Positions 13,101 through 44,489 of a DNA stretch of 64,000 bases are shown here, piece after piece. The notes under the pieces were generated by a model. It searched no databases and was not told the DNA's origin. It saw only the letters and a program-made list of their open reading frames with translations. A program made the position numbers and the translations under genes. Location: the NCBI GenBank assembly GCA_037389465.1, contig JAZARR010000266.1:1612001-1676000 (forward strand), in the 5' to 3' direction. This DNA is from Baylisascaris procyonis. Its lineage: Eukaryota; Nematoda; Chromadorea; Rhabditida; Ascarididae. How positions within the stretch are numbered: the first letter of the stretch is position 1; each line of letters starts with the position of its first letter.

Positions 13101-15533
13101 AGCAAATGCGTTAGGGATCCACCCTTTCAGTCACTTAGAGTTTCTTCAAAGTTTATTGATCAATTTCAAGAGTTTATGGAAGCCCTTCATGATGATGTAT
13201 ATGATGGTTTATGATCACTAACTGTGACCTGTAATTTGTCGTAGAATGACTGAGATGATTCCGCTGCATTCGAAAGATAAGTCCTTTTTCTAGACATCCG
13301 GCAACGTTTGCAAACATGAAATTAAGCTCGTCTTCTAATCCATAACACGAACTCTTATTACTCTTTAGGTCCAATCTCCTTTTAGTAACGCAAAATAAAC
13401 TCATGTTAGAAGCTCGTCAATATTGCTGTTACACTTGTCTTTGCACATGCCCTTTTACTCATTTTTGTTCCCTCAAAATGGGCACACTGGTGTTCGAGTA
13501 GCCCATTTATTCTACAAAATTGATGCTGAAATGCTATAATACGCATTCTTCAACGTGGGTATATCGTGCGGCTTCGGAAAAAAAGATGTCATCGCAATTT
13601 AAGTTGGCAGTTTCCTCGTCTGCAGTTAAATGAATATTTCGGCTTCCCAGTGCGATCATATCTTGAATAGGCGCACAATTCAACAGGCGTAATTCTCTAG
13701 CTGGATCACATCTGCCCTTATAAATGAGAAAATATCACAGCGCAAAAAAAGTGGCTCAAGCAGAATTCCATAATAATGCGGAGGGCGCGAAGTGTGGATG
13801 GAATCCAGCAATTTCAGTAGTACGTTGCCTACAAATGCCTAAGTAGGGACAGCCGTGACTTCAGAAATCAGGAAAGTGATCAAACTTCAAGCGAAATTAT
13901 CAGAAGTCGCCAAAAAAGAATGGCTTGGGGCTCACTGCTGAATACTCAAGAACTAAAAAAAATATGCGAGCATAGCTGTTGCAATCTGGTCCACTTAGTT
14001 AGGCAATATCGTAAAGTGCCAGCTAATTAATTCTAGCATGGCGAGATGGGGCTGGCATGAAGTGCTTCCGAGCAAACAAAAATGAATGAAAAATTAGCGG
14101 GCAACTTCGCATGCAATTTTAAATTGTTCTATCTGCTTGAAAGTGGAGGAGGTGATCACTGAATATTCTGGATTATATCGTTCAAATGTAGGCATGCAGC
14201 TTCAGTGCTTTCCGCTGGTCAGGTCTTCCCGACAATAGGCAGGTAGATAGACCTACATAACTTCATACGCACGCGTAGAGCGACGGATATCGTTTCGTAA
14301 GTGTTATTTGAAAAACTCGATGAAAGGGGAATTTCTGCATCCAACAAAGGAATCCATTTGTGTCTTATTTTCTTATGGCCTCTCTGACAAGTCTGGAATG
14401 GTTGAACACGCTTTTTGAAGCTTCTCAGTGCAGTCCGACAGCCTCTCTGGCTCCTAAATTTGAGTCGAACTGAATGCAATTCTGATGCAGCAGAGACAGT
14501 GCATCCGCAAGGAGTGGCACTAATAGGTTTGTTGAGAGTGAGAAAGGGAGATGAGGAAGGGTAAAGAAGGGAATCATCTACAATGAGCGATATGAAACCA
14601 TGAGAATGGAACGGTCGCAGTTCACCGATCGGCCGCAAGTGAATTCGAATAGAATCTAAGTTTTGACTTTCAACAGACAGAAATGATTGATATCGTTATC
14701 GGATAACTAAGCGCATTAATTGTTGACAGCAGGGTGTCTGATGACTAAATGATATGACTCGCCTCAAGATATTCGATTTGCGTTCATTAGATTATCCCCT
14801 ATTTAATGATCCAGCTGTTTGTTATGAACATATATAAAAGCTTTACGGCACACTTCTGGAAGCGATGTCCATATTTGCTGAGACAAGCGAGTGCACAATA
14901 ACACCTTCTGCAATTGGCTCCTGAGTGAAGACTACAGTGCAGGGGGACAGACGTGTGCGAGCAAAAGCACGTCGCTAAATTATTGTGATTAGCAAATGCA
15001 TATCCGCGAACGAGTGCGGAAGACGACAACTCTAGCTTAACTTCGTGATTCACTGTTCTGTCTCAGCGGAAATCAGTGTTGCTTAAAAGACTTGTCAGGA
15101 AAGTCTCAGGTAAGAAAGGTCAGGCAAGAAGGTCTGGTGCTGAGTCAGATACGAAAAGATTATAGTAACTATACATTTTGTAGTCGCATGATTTTTCAGA
15201 GGAGAGTTTGTACCGACAAGTGAGTGCTACGCTACCTAATTAGGCATCCACAAGAACTGTGAGCGCATACTCTGCATGCATTTAACTCTTGCATTCTTTT
15301 GGGTTTGAAAATGTGTTCATGTTATCATGGTCAATGAATATGACATGAACGAGGCTAGTGTATTATCATTTTAATGAATCTTTCTTTATACAGAGGATAT
15401 GATAGATAATGAGATGATAACATTCATGATAATATCAACAAATTGCTTAAAGAAAGCAATTGAAATGTCAATATGTGAGCACTATTCAAAGTGAAATAAA
15501 CCAGGAAAGAGTGAGGAAAACACATTTGGTTAC
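10103..15533. other. No supported gene
   Basis: Minus-strand frames at 11053-11316, 11503-11688, 13174-13404 and 14219-14638 were read. They lack convincing donor and acceptor pairs. If gene C is real, this stretch is probably intronic. Confidence 0.45.
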
Positions 15534-15644
15534 CACTATGCAAGATTCTGGTGAAGAGCAGTGAAATAGTGCACCTTTCATTTCTATTTAACAGACTGTA
15601 AACCCTCTCATTTGCTTCTAGTGTGACCAGCCACCCCAAATTCC
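15534..15644 (-). CDS. Weak candidate internal exon on the minus strand
   Basis: Acceptor GATTATCAG, donor AGTG|GTAACC, phase 1 in and 1 out. It can be joined in frame to the candidate at 16545. The peptide includes NLGWLVTLEANERVYSLLNR. The donor is weak and composition alone cannot separate it from a chance frame. Confidence 0.22.
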
Positions 15645-16226
15645 CTGATAATCGAAGGATTGTGCAACGGTTGTGACGATTGGAAAGTAAAGAAATATAT
15701 ATAATCGCCGAAGCCATCACACTATGTGAGAATGGGCTCTGTCTGTTGACTGCGTATCTCTTCATCAGGGTGGCAGAAACTACGACTTCCTCCTCTTTCG
15801 CATTTCTGTTTACCGTCGAAGACTGTAACTCCTGACTTCAGATAAACAGGCTGACCGCTGACGTTGTTTCACGATCCCAACAGGCATTCAAGCGGTGCTA
15901 GCAAGGCAGAAAATGAAACACATTTACTCGCTCGAAGGCCAAAGCTTTCCTCCCTGACTATATCTACCTGAAAACAACTATGCGAGCCTTTTGAGGCGTA
16001 GGGTTTCCAATTCAGAGACACAAAGGACACTGGCTTTGTAGCCATTTTGAGAACCACGAGCGCTTGAAGGTTAACAATGGGTATTTGCAATAGTCGGCTG
16101 CCTCGCATAAAACCTATTCGTCAAAAAGGTGCAATGTGGAATAATTTGCCCCTTCAGGGATATCCTGTCCAATTTCATTGAATTATATAAAGTCCAACTT
16201 AGAACTCCTTGCTCAGCCACCCTCAT

Positions 16227-16241
16227 CCCCCCCCCCCCCCC
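16227..16241. repeat. Poly-C run (15 C)
   Basis: Uninterrupted cytosines followed by tccatg. Confidence 0.95.
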
Positions 16242-16544
16242 TCCATGAAGAGATGCTTGTGCAGAAACAAAAGGGAGTGCATGGAAAGCGCTATAGATCA
16301 GTACGTAGCCACCTAATCATTAAAGTTTATGGTCCTGCCTTATATCGCTTTACTAAGGAAACCTCTGCATCGCTCTTAATGGTAATGAAGGATAATATCT
16401 CTTCAAAAAAAAAAATGCTTGATTTGTTGCATATGCACTTTTCAGGTGGCAACAGCGTGAATAAGCAACATCATAATCTCAGAAGTTTATAATTCCGAGC
16501 ATCGTGTTCATTTTATTCATGCGGTAGTCACCTTTTGCGTTTAC

Positions 16545-16684
16545 TCAACGTAGGCGCCAGTGACCACGTTTTACTGTTGGACAATAGCGGCAGCACGAAG
16601 AACTTGGGAGGTTTGTAGCGGATGAATCTTCCGTTCGATAGTTCAGGGGCTGTTGTCCATGAGCAATTGCCGCTGTTTTCGAGA
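16545..16684 (-). CDS. Candidate internal exon on the minus strand
   Basis: Acceptor GGAATTTCAG, donor GTTGA|GTAAAC, phase 2 in and 1 out, 46 full codons. The peptide LENSGNCSWTTAPELSNGRF followed by RYKPPKFFVLPLL looks like an extracellular or lumenal protein, with an N-x-S glycosylation pattern (NCS). Family not recognised. A weaker donor 20-odd bases earlier (AACA|GTAAAA) is an alternative. Confidence 0.4.
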
Positions 16685-17942
16685 CTGAAATTCCCATCAA
16701 TTTTTAGATGAATCCCATAAAGTGTCACGCTAATACACTTATTCACCACTTTTGCCATTATTTTCTATCCACTGGATGATTTCATATGAAGTCTACTGCT
16801 TTGAAGTTTGCTGATGAATCTAGCAAAAGGATAGCATCAGCACATCTTGCCCTCCGAGCAGTCTCAGTATCTATCCTCCAAGATCGAAAATAAGCTTAGC
16901 GTCGCAAAGGCCAATTGATTACGCTGGTCATACATGGAACCTCAACAGGAATCCGAACTTTACCAATATCAATTTCCTGTTCCACACTAGTAATTCGCCA
17001 TGTTTAACCGTTTCCGCCTGGAGCTACCTCATTCTATGTTCCAGCTCTCCTCTTCTCTATCTCTTCGTTTAATGAAAGTCCCACTAAGCTCTCTTCTAAA
17101 CATTCCCCTAACTTTCTGATGTGGTCCTCATATCGCTGCTTATTGAAAGTTCATTACTCAATCGATGGTGATGCCGTTTTGAATGCGAAACGACCAATCG
17201 TGTGAATCTTATATCCTATGCGTAGATTTTCGCTCTACGGACGAAATGCGTGTTTGCTGAGGCTTATGAAAAACTGTATTTTCTCTCGAAATTGGTACTT
17301 GGAATCTTCTCCTCACTTCAGTTTGCACTTTGGCAGTTACAACTTCAACTAGTTTCGGTTGCAGTTTGTGGTCAGGATTCGATCCAAGCAGCCGATAGAA
17401 GTGGGCAGGGGCATGTACAGACGCAACAACTTAGCAATGATTGGCTAACCCACAGAAACTTCAGCGCAAAACCATCGGAAGTGATTTCTTCTCCTTAAAC
17501 ATTTTGTCAATTCCATTAAGTTTGTTACGAATTCTCGCCGTTCACGGCTGTCTAGAGAGCAAAATCCAAACGAAAAGTCAGTTACAGAGCGTCCTGTGGT
17601 TCAATGCAGAATCGTTCGACCAAGTGTCGGACCTGTCATATCCTTTCTATTAGGATGTCGATCTCTTAAAACGTTGAGAAATTATAGTGTCACAGCAGGA
17701 AAATTGGCCCATTTTCAGTTCACAAATCTTTCGTATGCAAATGTACCACTTTGGAATAAAAACTTAATTTGAAATGCTAACGGAGATTTATTAATGATAG
17801 GTTTGTAAGTTAATCTTCGGAATTTGCATCGTGAAAGGAGAAGATAAGAGACTCACCTTATTTGGCCTATGGCGCATTCGATGAACACCACAACGTAAAT
17901 CGAATGTTGAACCAAACTGAAATAATCTCGCTTTGAAAATCT

Positions 17943-18032
17943 TTTCTACCTTGTAAAACCTTTCTACCTTACAAAACGTTTTGAAAAAGAACCCTTCTAC
18001 ATTCTACCTTATAAAAGTACCTTGTAAAGTTC
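17943..18032. repeat. Short tandem repeat, 18 bp unit
   Basis: tttctaccttgtaaaacc and tttctaccttacaaaacg are adjacent at 17943-17978, with looser copies of ctacctt-taaaa at 18003 and 18018. Confidence 0.75.
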
Positions 18033-21000
18033 ATTTCGGATGCAGGTAGTGTGTACTGGCAAACAGCCGTGTCTATGCACGAGTAACGCGTTCATTTGTG
18101 TGCCACAATTATGGACATTTTCTAGCAATGATTCTTGAGCAGTATGAAACTGAAATGACCGAACGCACTCAAATAGTGGTTCAATCTGCTCTAAAATTAT
18201 TGCATTCCTTCCCTCGTTCTATTACAGTGAAATTGCAAATGTTTATTTGCACAAAACAATACGTCATATTGTTACCTTCTCGAATACGGTACGTTCGTCC
18301 TTCTTTGTGATCCATATAAAGTTGATTAGGAGCGAGAGAAAGAATAGCGCAACAGCGAAACAAATCGAAACCGCTAAAGGACCAAGATAATCGATAAATT
18401 CGAATTCTTGCTGAGGCATTACAATTATGCTGCAATGTTCACACGAAATTAGCCGAAAAAAGTTTCACTGGAGCGGCACGCTGTTCAAAAAGCGAGAAAA
18501 AGTGACTTAAGTAATAATGCAGCAGAAAATGAATGAACATCAGTGAATCGCTGTGAATATTGAGGCCTAATTTCCTTTTTATCAAAGCATTGCATGACTT
18601 AAATACAATATTGTAATCGATCAGTGATCGCGAAAAGCAATGAATCGGTTTTCAATCAGTGAAATCAATGGAAATTTTCCTAATCGACCCAAAGAGATTT
18701 CAGTGGCCGTCTTTGAATTTATTGTAGCGCTTCTGTGGATGTAAAGTGCTAGATGTGAAATCCGATTCTTGGACAAGTTTCGAATGGTCCCACAGATGAA
18801 GTTACTTCGGCAACAAGAACTGCAAGAGATATTCAGCAGTGCAACAAGTATGACACAGAATACACTCGTTTCGTGATGATGGGAATGCATGAATAGAATG
18901 TCTTGAGTCGAAGTTAGTGCAAAATAGGATATATGCTTTCGATGTAATGCCAACAGAGACTAAAGAAGAGAGAAAATTTCGCTCAAAAAGGGAATGAACG
19001 AAGCAAGAAATTACATAGCTAGGCAACTGGTTACAAAACAGATTGTCTCATAGCACCCGCTTGGGCACCTGCTTGGTAAACCTTGACCGCAAAGCAAATA
19101 GGAAATAATCTTCAATTCAGCAACTCGACTCTTCCACATTCGGATGGACCGTTTGGATGGGTATTCGCAGAAATTGAACAATATCTGCTGACAATTTCAA
19201 ATTTATTGGAGTCATCGCGTAGCTAACGGATGGTTTAAAAAATTCAACTTAGTTTATAAAATTGCAAAGTAACAGAAAGAAAATCTATAGTAATATAGAT
19301 ATAGGAAATTTTCTTGTGAGGTAAACGTTTTACGGTTGAAAGTTGTTTCTTTCTTAGGTAATTAAAGTGTACGGGAATGAATGAACATTTGGTAGAAGTG
19401 AACATAACGATGAAAGAGGTGAGAGGTCGAAAGGTTGTCTTAACGAGAGTAGGGAGCAAGCAGTGGCCCCGGTGCTCGCAGCGTCTAAGGTGGTAGCGAA
19501 CCTGTTTTGACCAAATCAATGAATATTTGCGCATCGCTTAGACAGCTTTGCATTGCCTCGAGCGCGCTGATGTTCGAAGTGCCTAACTGTACATTTTTGT
19601 TAAAACATCGCTCGCATAACTTTCAAATGGGAACGCTGGAACATCGAAGGCTCACTTTGTGATTGGGGCATTACTGTTGGTTGGCATTTTGAAGGCTTCT
19701 TGTACAATGCCAAATTTGTGTCCAAAAACAACTGTAACGATGTAGAGGATGAAGAATGTCGATGGAATTGATTCAAAAGAATGGCATAAAGTACATGAAG
19801 AGGACTGCCATGTGTAAAATATTTACAGTGAACGGATTCTACTCCCAAACAGCAAAATATTTGAAATAATCCAGAACGAGCATTGTAGAGCGTATTGAGC
19901 AAATAAATAGGATTCAAATTATGTGTGCGTTATCTGCTTTCTCTATATGTTTACCGAGAACTCTGACAGCTATTCAGTTATCTCAGAACTTGTGTGCCAT
20001 CAATTTTAGCCATAATTTACGGCCCATGACTTTCGAATTTCTGGATAGCATCATTCCATTCAAATTCACTGCATCATAAATGACATGTTTCCAGAAATCA
20101 CTTACTAGATAATTCAGTTGAATGAAATTCAAGCGCAAGTGATCCGCTAGGCCATTAGGAAGAGATGCCTATAGCGTCAATGAAAACCGCGTTCTCATAC
20201 AATGCTCTTTCTCTTAAAGCCACAGATGCATAATTCTGCATTCACGACCGCAATTTCTAGAAAAAAAAAAACGGCATATGCTACCGGACTGAGGGGAGGG
20301 GGATGCGAAACGTTGTTGAAGGTGCTGCTCATGTGTGTTCTAAACACTCGGACGTTTTCTAAGACGGCCAACACTAAGCTCGGAGGAGTTGGGAGTTCGC
20401 CAAACTAATTATCCAAAATGCCATAGAAGGAAGTTCTTCCCAATTTTATATTGGGGTATCTGCCGCTTTGCTGAATGTTCCTCTCTATGCGATATTGCGC
20501 TTCCTTGCCTATTATGCGCCACACTGTGCCATCACATTAAATTTACCTGTTGTACTTGTTTTAGCTATTTAGACACTTTTTTTTTTCAAATGCAGGAAAA
20601 CGCGAACTTCAAAGCAATATATTTATGAAGCTGAGACATTCCTGCATATTTTGAAAATGACCGCACTCATTTTTGAGTTTCAAATCTTACCGGTGTTTCA
20701 CACATTAACACTTCCAACGATTCCGTTTCATGTGCATCTGTTAAATTTTTGCTAAATTTGATGCGCTTTCTGCTCAACTCAGCTGAAAAATGGATGAAAC
20801 TATTGATCACTTATGAAACTATTCGTAATTGGTCATCTCCTCATGTGGTTTCGTTGATTCCATCCTTCTGCATAAAAACAACGCTGTGCTGACAATCGAC
20901 CTCCGTTGAGTCAATGAAGCATTATGCGTTCACTGAATACTGATTCCGCGCTGCATTTAGCTGATATGTGTGAATGCCATCTTATTTCATATGCGAATCT

Positions 21001-22960
21001 GAGGAGTTTGAGTAGCCGCACTTACGAGTGAGCCTAGAAGCTGGTCAAGTTGCTGCTACGTCCAGATGCTTGAAATATCTTTAAATTTGCATTCGTCCGT
21101 TGAATGGGATGAAGTGCTGAAAAATGTTGGAGGTCTTGAATTTCTTGCTGGAGAGGGGCGCTGAAAGTACCGTAGAGCCTTCAGTTTAGGCCGAAGGAAG
21201 AAGTATTCAACTAATATTGGCATAGTTGCGTTTTCAAGAGGCAGAGCACTGAGTCTCAAGCATGGCAATGTTCCTTAAAAGTTCGATGCTGAAAAAAGTG
21301 GTGAAATTGTTAAGTGGTACTTCTTGCGAATGCATTGCGTATTACTCCAAACACATGTTTGAAATCGCGTTTTTATAAGTTTCATTAGTGGTTAAGTAGA
21401 AAAGCTAGCAACCATTCCGCTATGATTTTTCTTCATGCACTTCTACCTTGTTGGCCACCACTGATAGTCGGAAAAATTGCTAGTGGACTCGGCAGTTTCA
21501 ACCGGTGCGCAATTAGCAACAAAATTAGCAACTTGAAATGCCATCGATTAGTGGCTTTACTATTTTTAGTTTCAGCGCTTTGCCTCATAAAAACACAACT
21601 GAGCAATCATTTGATGAACAATTTGTTCAGTGGGAATTTGAACTAATTGGATGTTTCCTCGGTGCAGCTCCAAGTGATTTATTCCAAGTCGTTAAACATT
21701 TTAAAGCATTTTCGGAGCATTAGTCCAGCTGGGAATGTAAGGTGTACCAAATACCCAACTGCTTCTTTGGCAAATTCCTTCGCCTTGTCGTTTTTGCAAG
21801 CAGAATTTTTTAGCTTGATTTTTTTATGCCGATTATAGCCGTTTCGAGCAAACACTTCCAACGCGATCGCTGAAGGTAGATCAATGGTAATATAAGATGG
21901 TAGACCTATCAAATCTCCGATTTTCTCATCAAAGGTTCAACCCAATGACCCGGATTAGAAAAGTTCTTTCTTGGAAATTATCTCAAAAGCCTCCCGCTGG
22001 TTGCTAAGAGATCCCATCGTTGAAGACAAAACTCTACCCGGATTATGACAGATGTCAAATGTTTCATTTACTTTGTTTCTTCGAAAGAGAAATTACAACG
22101 TAGCGATCTCATGCATGCATAAATAATTGAAAATTGTTTTGTAAGACCTGTTTGAGGAAATGGAAGAGTTGCTGTGAGATGCAACTGCAAACAAGCCGAT
22201 ATTAAGGTAGCTCAGTGTTAGTTCAATAAATCTCTTACAACTTACAACTTCCTGCAGGTGTCAGGAAAATGTACGGTCGCTTGCTCAGTTTTGCGCTTCG
22301 GAGAAAAAGATTCCTATGGATGGTATCTGTAGTGTAAAATTTCAAGTTTAACATTTTCTTGCCTTTCACATAGTAGTTTTCTTCAGTAGGTTCCCTATCA
22401 CATATCGGAACCTCAGGTCACGACTGCTCGTAAAATTCGGATTTCTTCTAAACTGCTACGTTCCCCTACAATCATCTCTATTTGAAAGGCGTACATTTCG
22501 CGTTGGGGTGTCGTAAAGTGAGCTTCTAACACAAAAGGAATGATTAAGAGGCAGAGGTATTGTTGATGCTTCATATTTCACACATAGCACCACCGCTCTA
22601 ATATAGGCGTTAGGAAATTTAGGTGAGGTGAGGTAAGGACGAAATGTGAGGTAACAATAGTCACAAGAAATTGCTCGAATTCCGATACATGAATATGATG
22701 GCCGCCACTAGGAGCGAATGTGCTCTGTGGAAATTTGCATAGACGTTCATACTCCTTTTGAAAATTTATCGTTGAAAATACGTTTCCTGCATAAATACAA
22801 CTTTTCGAAACTTTTTTTTAATAGTTGAAATAATATCACAGCAACTTTGTTATTCACTGCAAAACATATTCTCCATCATCACAACATTCCTATACGCTGT
22901 GTTAATATCATCTATAGAAATTTAAAGAACAGACCACATTTGCAGCAGATAAGCACAACA

Positions 22961-22966
22961 TTTATT
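22961..22966 (-). terminator. Possible polyadenylation signal for the MH2 gene
   Basis: AATAAA on the minus strand, the nearest exact copy I found, about 940 bases after the exon 12 stop. That would be a long 3' UTR. A variant signal closer to the stop is equally possible. Confidence 0.2.
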
Positions 22967-23903
22967 ATGCGAATAAACGATATGATAAATGTTCGTACAA
23001 TGCTTCAACAGTTCGACTGCAATGGCAATAGAATTTATCGGCGAATATAATATACAGAAATGCTGCTACTACTCATTAAATAAATGAGCATTTGCATGTC
23101 AATAAGCAATTCAGTCTATTCGAATGACTATTTCTGTAGCAATACAAACTTCTGAAGCGTTGTTATAAATTGAAAAAAAAAAATATCGAAGAAATGAGCA
23201 TTTAGAAAGACCGTTTTCGTGTGCATCAGCGATCACTATAAGGCAAACACCACTTAAAAAACCGTTAAACAGGTAAGATAAGCGTTGATATGCGAAGATA
23301 CTCCTTGCATCGGTGATTTCAAATTCGCCGTTGCAGTTAACTTGGTCATTTCCATCTACTGTGGCAAGGTGGTCATAGGTGTTAGTTTTGGGCGTTTAAA
23401 ATGGATCAGACCACTCAAAAACCCGCTTCCTTAGCGCTATATGTCTAATCACAGTTATTGATCGAAATCCGTGCATGATTTTATAGCGAAATGCCTAAAA
23501 AAGGGCTTTGTCATATCGGAGTCGCAAATAAAGCTGCAAAGTTTTCAAACCTCTCTCACGACGTCTGTGCGGGCTGCAGAAGCAGATGCCACTGGCTATC
23601 TTGACCCTCTTCTAGTCCTGCGCCCATTCTATACGCACACCTGTCACTGATCCAACCTAGTCCGTCTTCCAGTCCCAAAAGTTTTCGTCAAGCTGATTCT
23701 TTGATAGTCTCCCCTGGCACTCTTTCATAGAAAAAATGCGGTTTCAGTAATGAGGAAAATCAGTTGTGGGTTTCGGATCTCCACAATTTCCGACGCGAGA
23801 AGTAGCTAAACCTCCAGCACCGGACTCGCACAGTCGACTAAGTGTTTATGACATTAAACGGACAGCTGTGTTTCACCAACGTGGCGTTATTAGCTTAGTA
23901 TCT

Positions 23904-41276
<17,373 letters not shown>

Positions 41277-44200
41277 CCCACGTATGAAGCAAATGCAACT
41301 TGAAATTCAGCAATGTTGTCATTCCACAAGATCAGCGTAACATTCCCTTAGCGAGCAAATTAGTTATGTGAAATATCGGTGAACACCATTAAGCACACGG
41401 TTTGGAAGCTTAATGTTTCCTTAAGAAGAGAGTTGCACAGCTTATGCCAACCTCGAAAACGCTCCACCGGTTTTCTTCGCACAAAACTGAGAAGTCAGTG
41501 AAGTGAGTTGTCGGTGCGAGACGACGATTGTTGTGTATGTGGAGAGGGACAATGAGACTGTGACACACAAATGAATGGTCATTCGGTAGGAGCTTTACTC
41601 AGTGGGCGCGACATTCCTGCCCTTCTCGACACACCCTACTCCTCAGCTTTGCACTCACATTCACAGAAAGGGACTCGCACACGTAAATCGTCGGCAAGCA
41701 CCAGCAAGCCAGCTACTGATTGCGTTACAACGCTGCTTGGCACACACAGTCGAAAGTAATATGCGCCTTGTTTTTCTTTTGCTCGGAGAACAATTAAGCT
41801 ACGCATTTCGTCAGAGCTCAGAGAGTGTTCTTGTTTAGCGTGACTGTAAATCGACCTTCCCTTTTGATTTACCCTCAACTGCAGTTTTGTTCAAAGCAAT
41901 CAAGTATGGAGGTGAAAACGTTTCGGTGATTTCCCTTTCTTGCAGTTTCACTATAACAAGGTTTCCCCTTGTGATTCCATGTTGATAAGCTTTGTTATAA
42001 TCAGACGTGTGAATGAAAAGCGTCGCCGAAATGAAAAACCATTCAACTTCTAATGATTCGAATGACCATAGTGACATATTTGGAGATGTAGCGATTTAAA
42101 TGGAAAATTCATTCAATGAAGCGTTTCAATTATCGGGCATCATTCAATGAAGCCTCATTTTTCCACCTCTAGTTGTTTACTTCATAAATAAATATTCTAA
42201 TGCGCAGAATTCGCGATTACAAACAACTGCTGATTCGAGCGTGAAAATGACAATTGAACTGAGTAGCTGTTGAGTCACAAAAACCATAGAGTGCGCGAAA
42301 AAACAGTAGAATTTTCCGCCTTTTCTAGGTGGTCTCCTAGCCTATTAATGCTGTTTATCTTCATATCTGAAAACACTTTTTCTGCGGAAGGTGAATTTGA
42401 ATATGAGATTCACATGCGCAAAAAAAAAAAAGATTCATATTTCGCAGTACCATCGACGGCAAAGCATTTTGTGCGAAGCTCTGCCTATCATTCAATTGTG
42501 CTATGCTATCATACCGATCTCTAAAATGAAGTGGAACGCCTGCCACCCCAACGCCTCTATCGCTTTTGCGACTTTTGTGCAAGTTTTTGCGCGTTGGCTA
42601 ACAACAGTGGAATGTGAGTGTACCGCTGCCGAACCGGATTTACAAACTGAGGCAAACGCCAATGACCCCCGATATATAGTTGGAACGAAGATGCCTGCTA
42701 TGCGATTGATCGGCTATGACGCTTTCGATTGTATCAGACCCCCCCCCCTCCAACCTCCCCCATCCTCCCCTCATTTAATCCAACTCGAGCATTGAGTTCT
42801 TCGAGCATCAGAATGACTTGGGTGAATGCTTGTAAAGGATGGGTCGACTGAGAAAATTGTTCCGGAATTTTCACGATGCTTGAACGAAATCTTGTGCCTG
42901 AAAGCTGTGACTCCTGGCGCTTTCAGTTTTAAAAACTTTGGGGGTTATTGAGCTGATGAAGTCTCACTGAATTGGTGGAAGGTAAGCCATTTACCCTCAA
43001 ATGTCTCCTGAAAATGTGGTTTAATATCGAAAGTGAATGTGATCAAAAAATCTTGGACCTCGGACATACGGGACATGTTGCTGTTGCCCTTCCCATAGAA
43101 AACGAAACCGTAACGTTAAATCTACGTAAGAAAAAACGTAGGGGCGAAACTACGCCACTCCAGGCTTTCTCGGACTCGAGGAAATGGGAAATGAGTATGA
43201 GATCCAAAAATTATTGATAAGTTTGATTTCTTCCAAATTTAGAGCGATTGATATCCACTGTGCTTTGATTTCATATCAGGCGCCTCTCCAAACCTCCTCA
43301 AGCATTAAGTCGCTAGCAACCTGTATCATTTAGCCCTTTCATTTCCTCCGAAAGCAAATAGTGAGGTGGAACTGCTGCCAAATGGATAAGATGAGTATAT
43401 AAAATGGCCGAAAGCTCTAGCTCCCTTCGAAGGAAGTCACATTTTATTGCTTTAATGGTCAGTTGTTCTGCACACTTATGATTCATTAAATTTGTGAGTA
43501 ATCGCACACCAGTTGATTGAGCAGAGCAACCACTCGAAGTTTCCTAACAGATCCTCACTATTGATTGATTGTTTCTTGCAAACTGAAATTGCCAGCAGTA
43601 TCTAAGCTTTATAATGCTCCTCATATAAAACTTTTCCCACTTTTATATCATAAATCAATTTCAGCAGCTCTCTGGATCCACATCATCGTCCGCTAGGAAA
43701 CTTTTCACTGATCTAAACGAGCAGAGAAGTGACAGTGTAAATTAGCAGAAGAGAGACCTTGAACAAGATGAGTGCCTCTTGAACGGCTGATTGTATTGTT
43801 GGGGGGCTGCACCATATAAGCTGGCCATCGCTTCAGCTAACCAGCGATAAGTTAGGGCAAGAAGTTCAATGAAACAATGCGCTGAATAAACAGGGATCGA
43901 AGATTGAATTCCAAAGAAATAGTGCAAATGAACGAAAGCTTTCTTTTTACATTCTTGCAACATATTTCGTTTGTCTAATAAAAACAAAATGTTATTCACA
44001 GGAAAGAATCAAATATTTTCCTTACTTTCGGCTTGCTTCTGCTTGCATTAAGCGTATCCTTTTAGCCATTTGGTACTACTGCACCTAGAAATACGAAATA
44101 ACAGTTCCTAAGGTATCCTCTAAACGACAGGCCAAGAGAAGCGTTGCACCGCAGCATATGTTGGAGCGAGTGCCATATGAGCCTGGGAAAAAGCTTTGGA

Positions 44201-44409
44201 ATAGAACCTCTACGCCAATTTCTTTTCCTCTCTGAAGCGAGTTGAGTGCTAGAAAGTGAGCGCTGTTATCCAGTGAGCAAGAAAGCATAAGATGATAATT
44301 AACGGCAGTTTCTAGAGGAGGTGATAAATAGTATATCACAACGGTTCGAAAGCAGCTAATAGGTGAGTAATCATTACTAATCAATACGCAATAATCTCAT
44401 AACGGATCG
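41277..44409. other. No supported gene; 5' flank of the MH2 gene
   Basis: Should contain the promoter and any 5' UTR exon of the MH2 gene, but no TATA-like or trans-splice signal could be assigned. Frames at 42391-42795 plus and 43313-43507 minus were read and not accepted. Confidence 0.45.
42739..42773. repeat. C-rich tract, G-quadruplex-prone on the minus strand
   Basis: A run of ten C followed by tcc, ctccccc and ctcccc groups. Confidence 0.85.
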
Positions 44410-44489
44410 ATGACGGCCTCGGAAGTGTTGATTGTTGATCGGAGGGCAGGGGAGGAACCGGAAAGTAGAGAATGGGCATCGAAATACCT
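44410..44489 (+). CDS. Candidate first exon on the plus strand (gene D)
   Basis: ATG at 44410 preceded by an in-frame TAA, 26 codons, ending TACCT at a strong GTGAGT donor, phase 2 out. The peptide MTASEVLIVDRRAGEEPESR is acidic. The opposite strand is open in two frames here, so coding strand is uncertain. The pairing with 45419-45820 rests on phase only. Confidence 0.3.

Larger units (their letters stand above)
16685..23903. other. No supported gene; 3' flank of the MH2 gene at its right end
   Basis: Several frames of 60-110 codons occur on both strands without clear splice signals. The best of these are around 21570-21723 plus (good TTTTTAGTTTCAG acceptor) and 21679-21912 minus (Lys-rich). 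They overlap on opposite strands, so at most one is real. Confidence 0.45.

Noticed and set aside
14219..14638. 139-codon frame on the minus strand
   Set aside because: A frame of this length is expected by chance a few times in a window of this size and GC content. The residue mix is unremarkable and no acceptor or donor pair frames it.
21422..21912. Overlapping candidate exons on opposite strands
   Set aside because: The plus candidate has a good acceptor and the minus candidate a Lys-rich peptide, but neither has a matching partner exon.
42391..42795. 134-codon plus-strand frame ending in a Pro-rich stretch
   Set aside because: The Pro run is the poly-C tract, the start is in an A run, and no acceptor is present. 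A GTGAGT inside it is not supported by an upstream exon.
43313..43507. Protein-like minus-strand frame
   Set aside because: The possible acceptor (GTGTGCAG) and donor (ACAG|GTTGCT) are weak, and it cannot be joined to any accepted exon.
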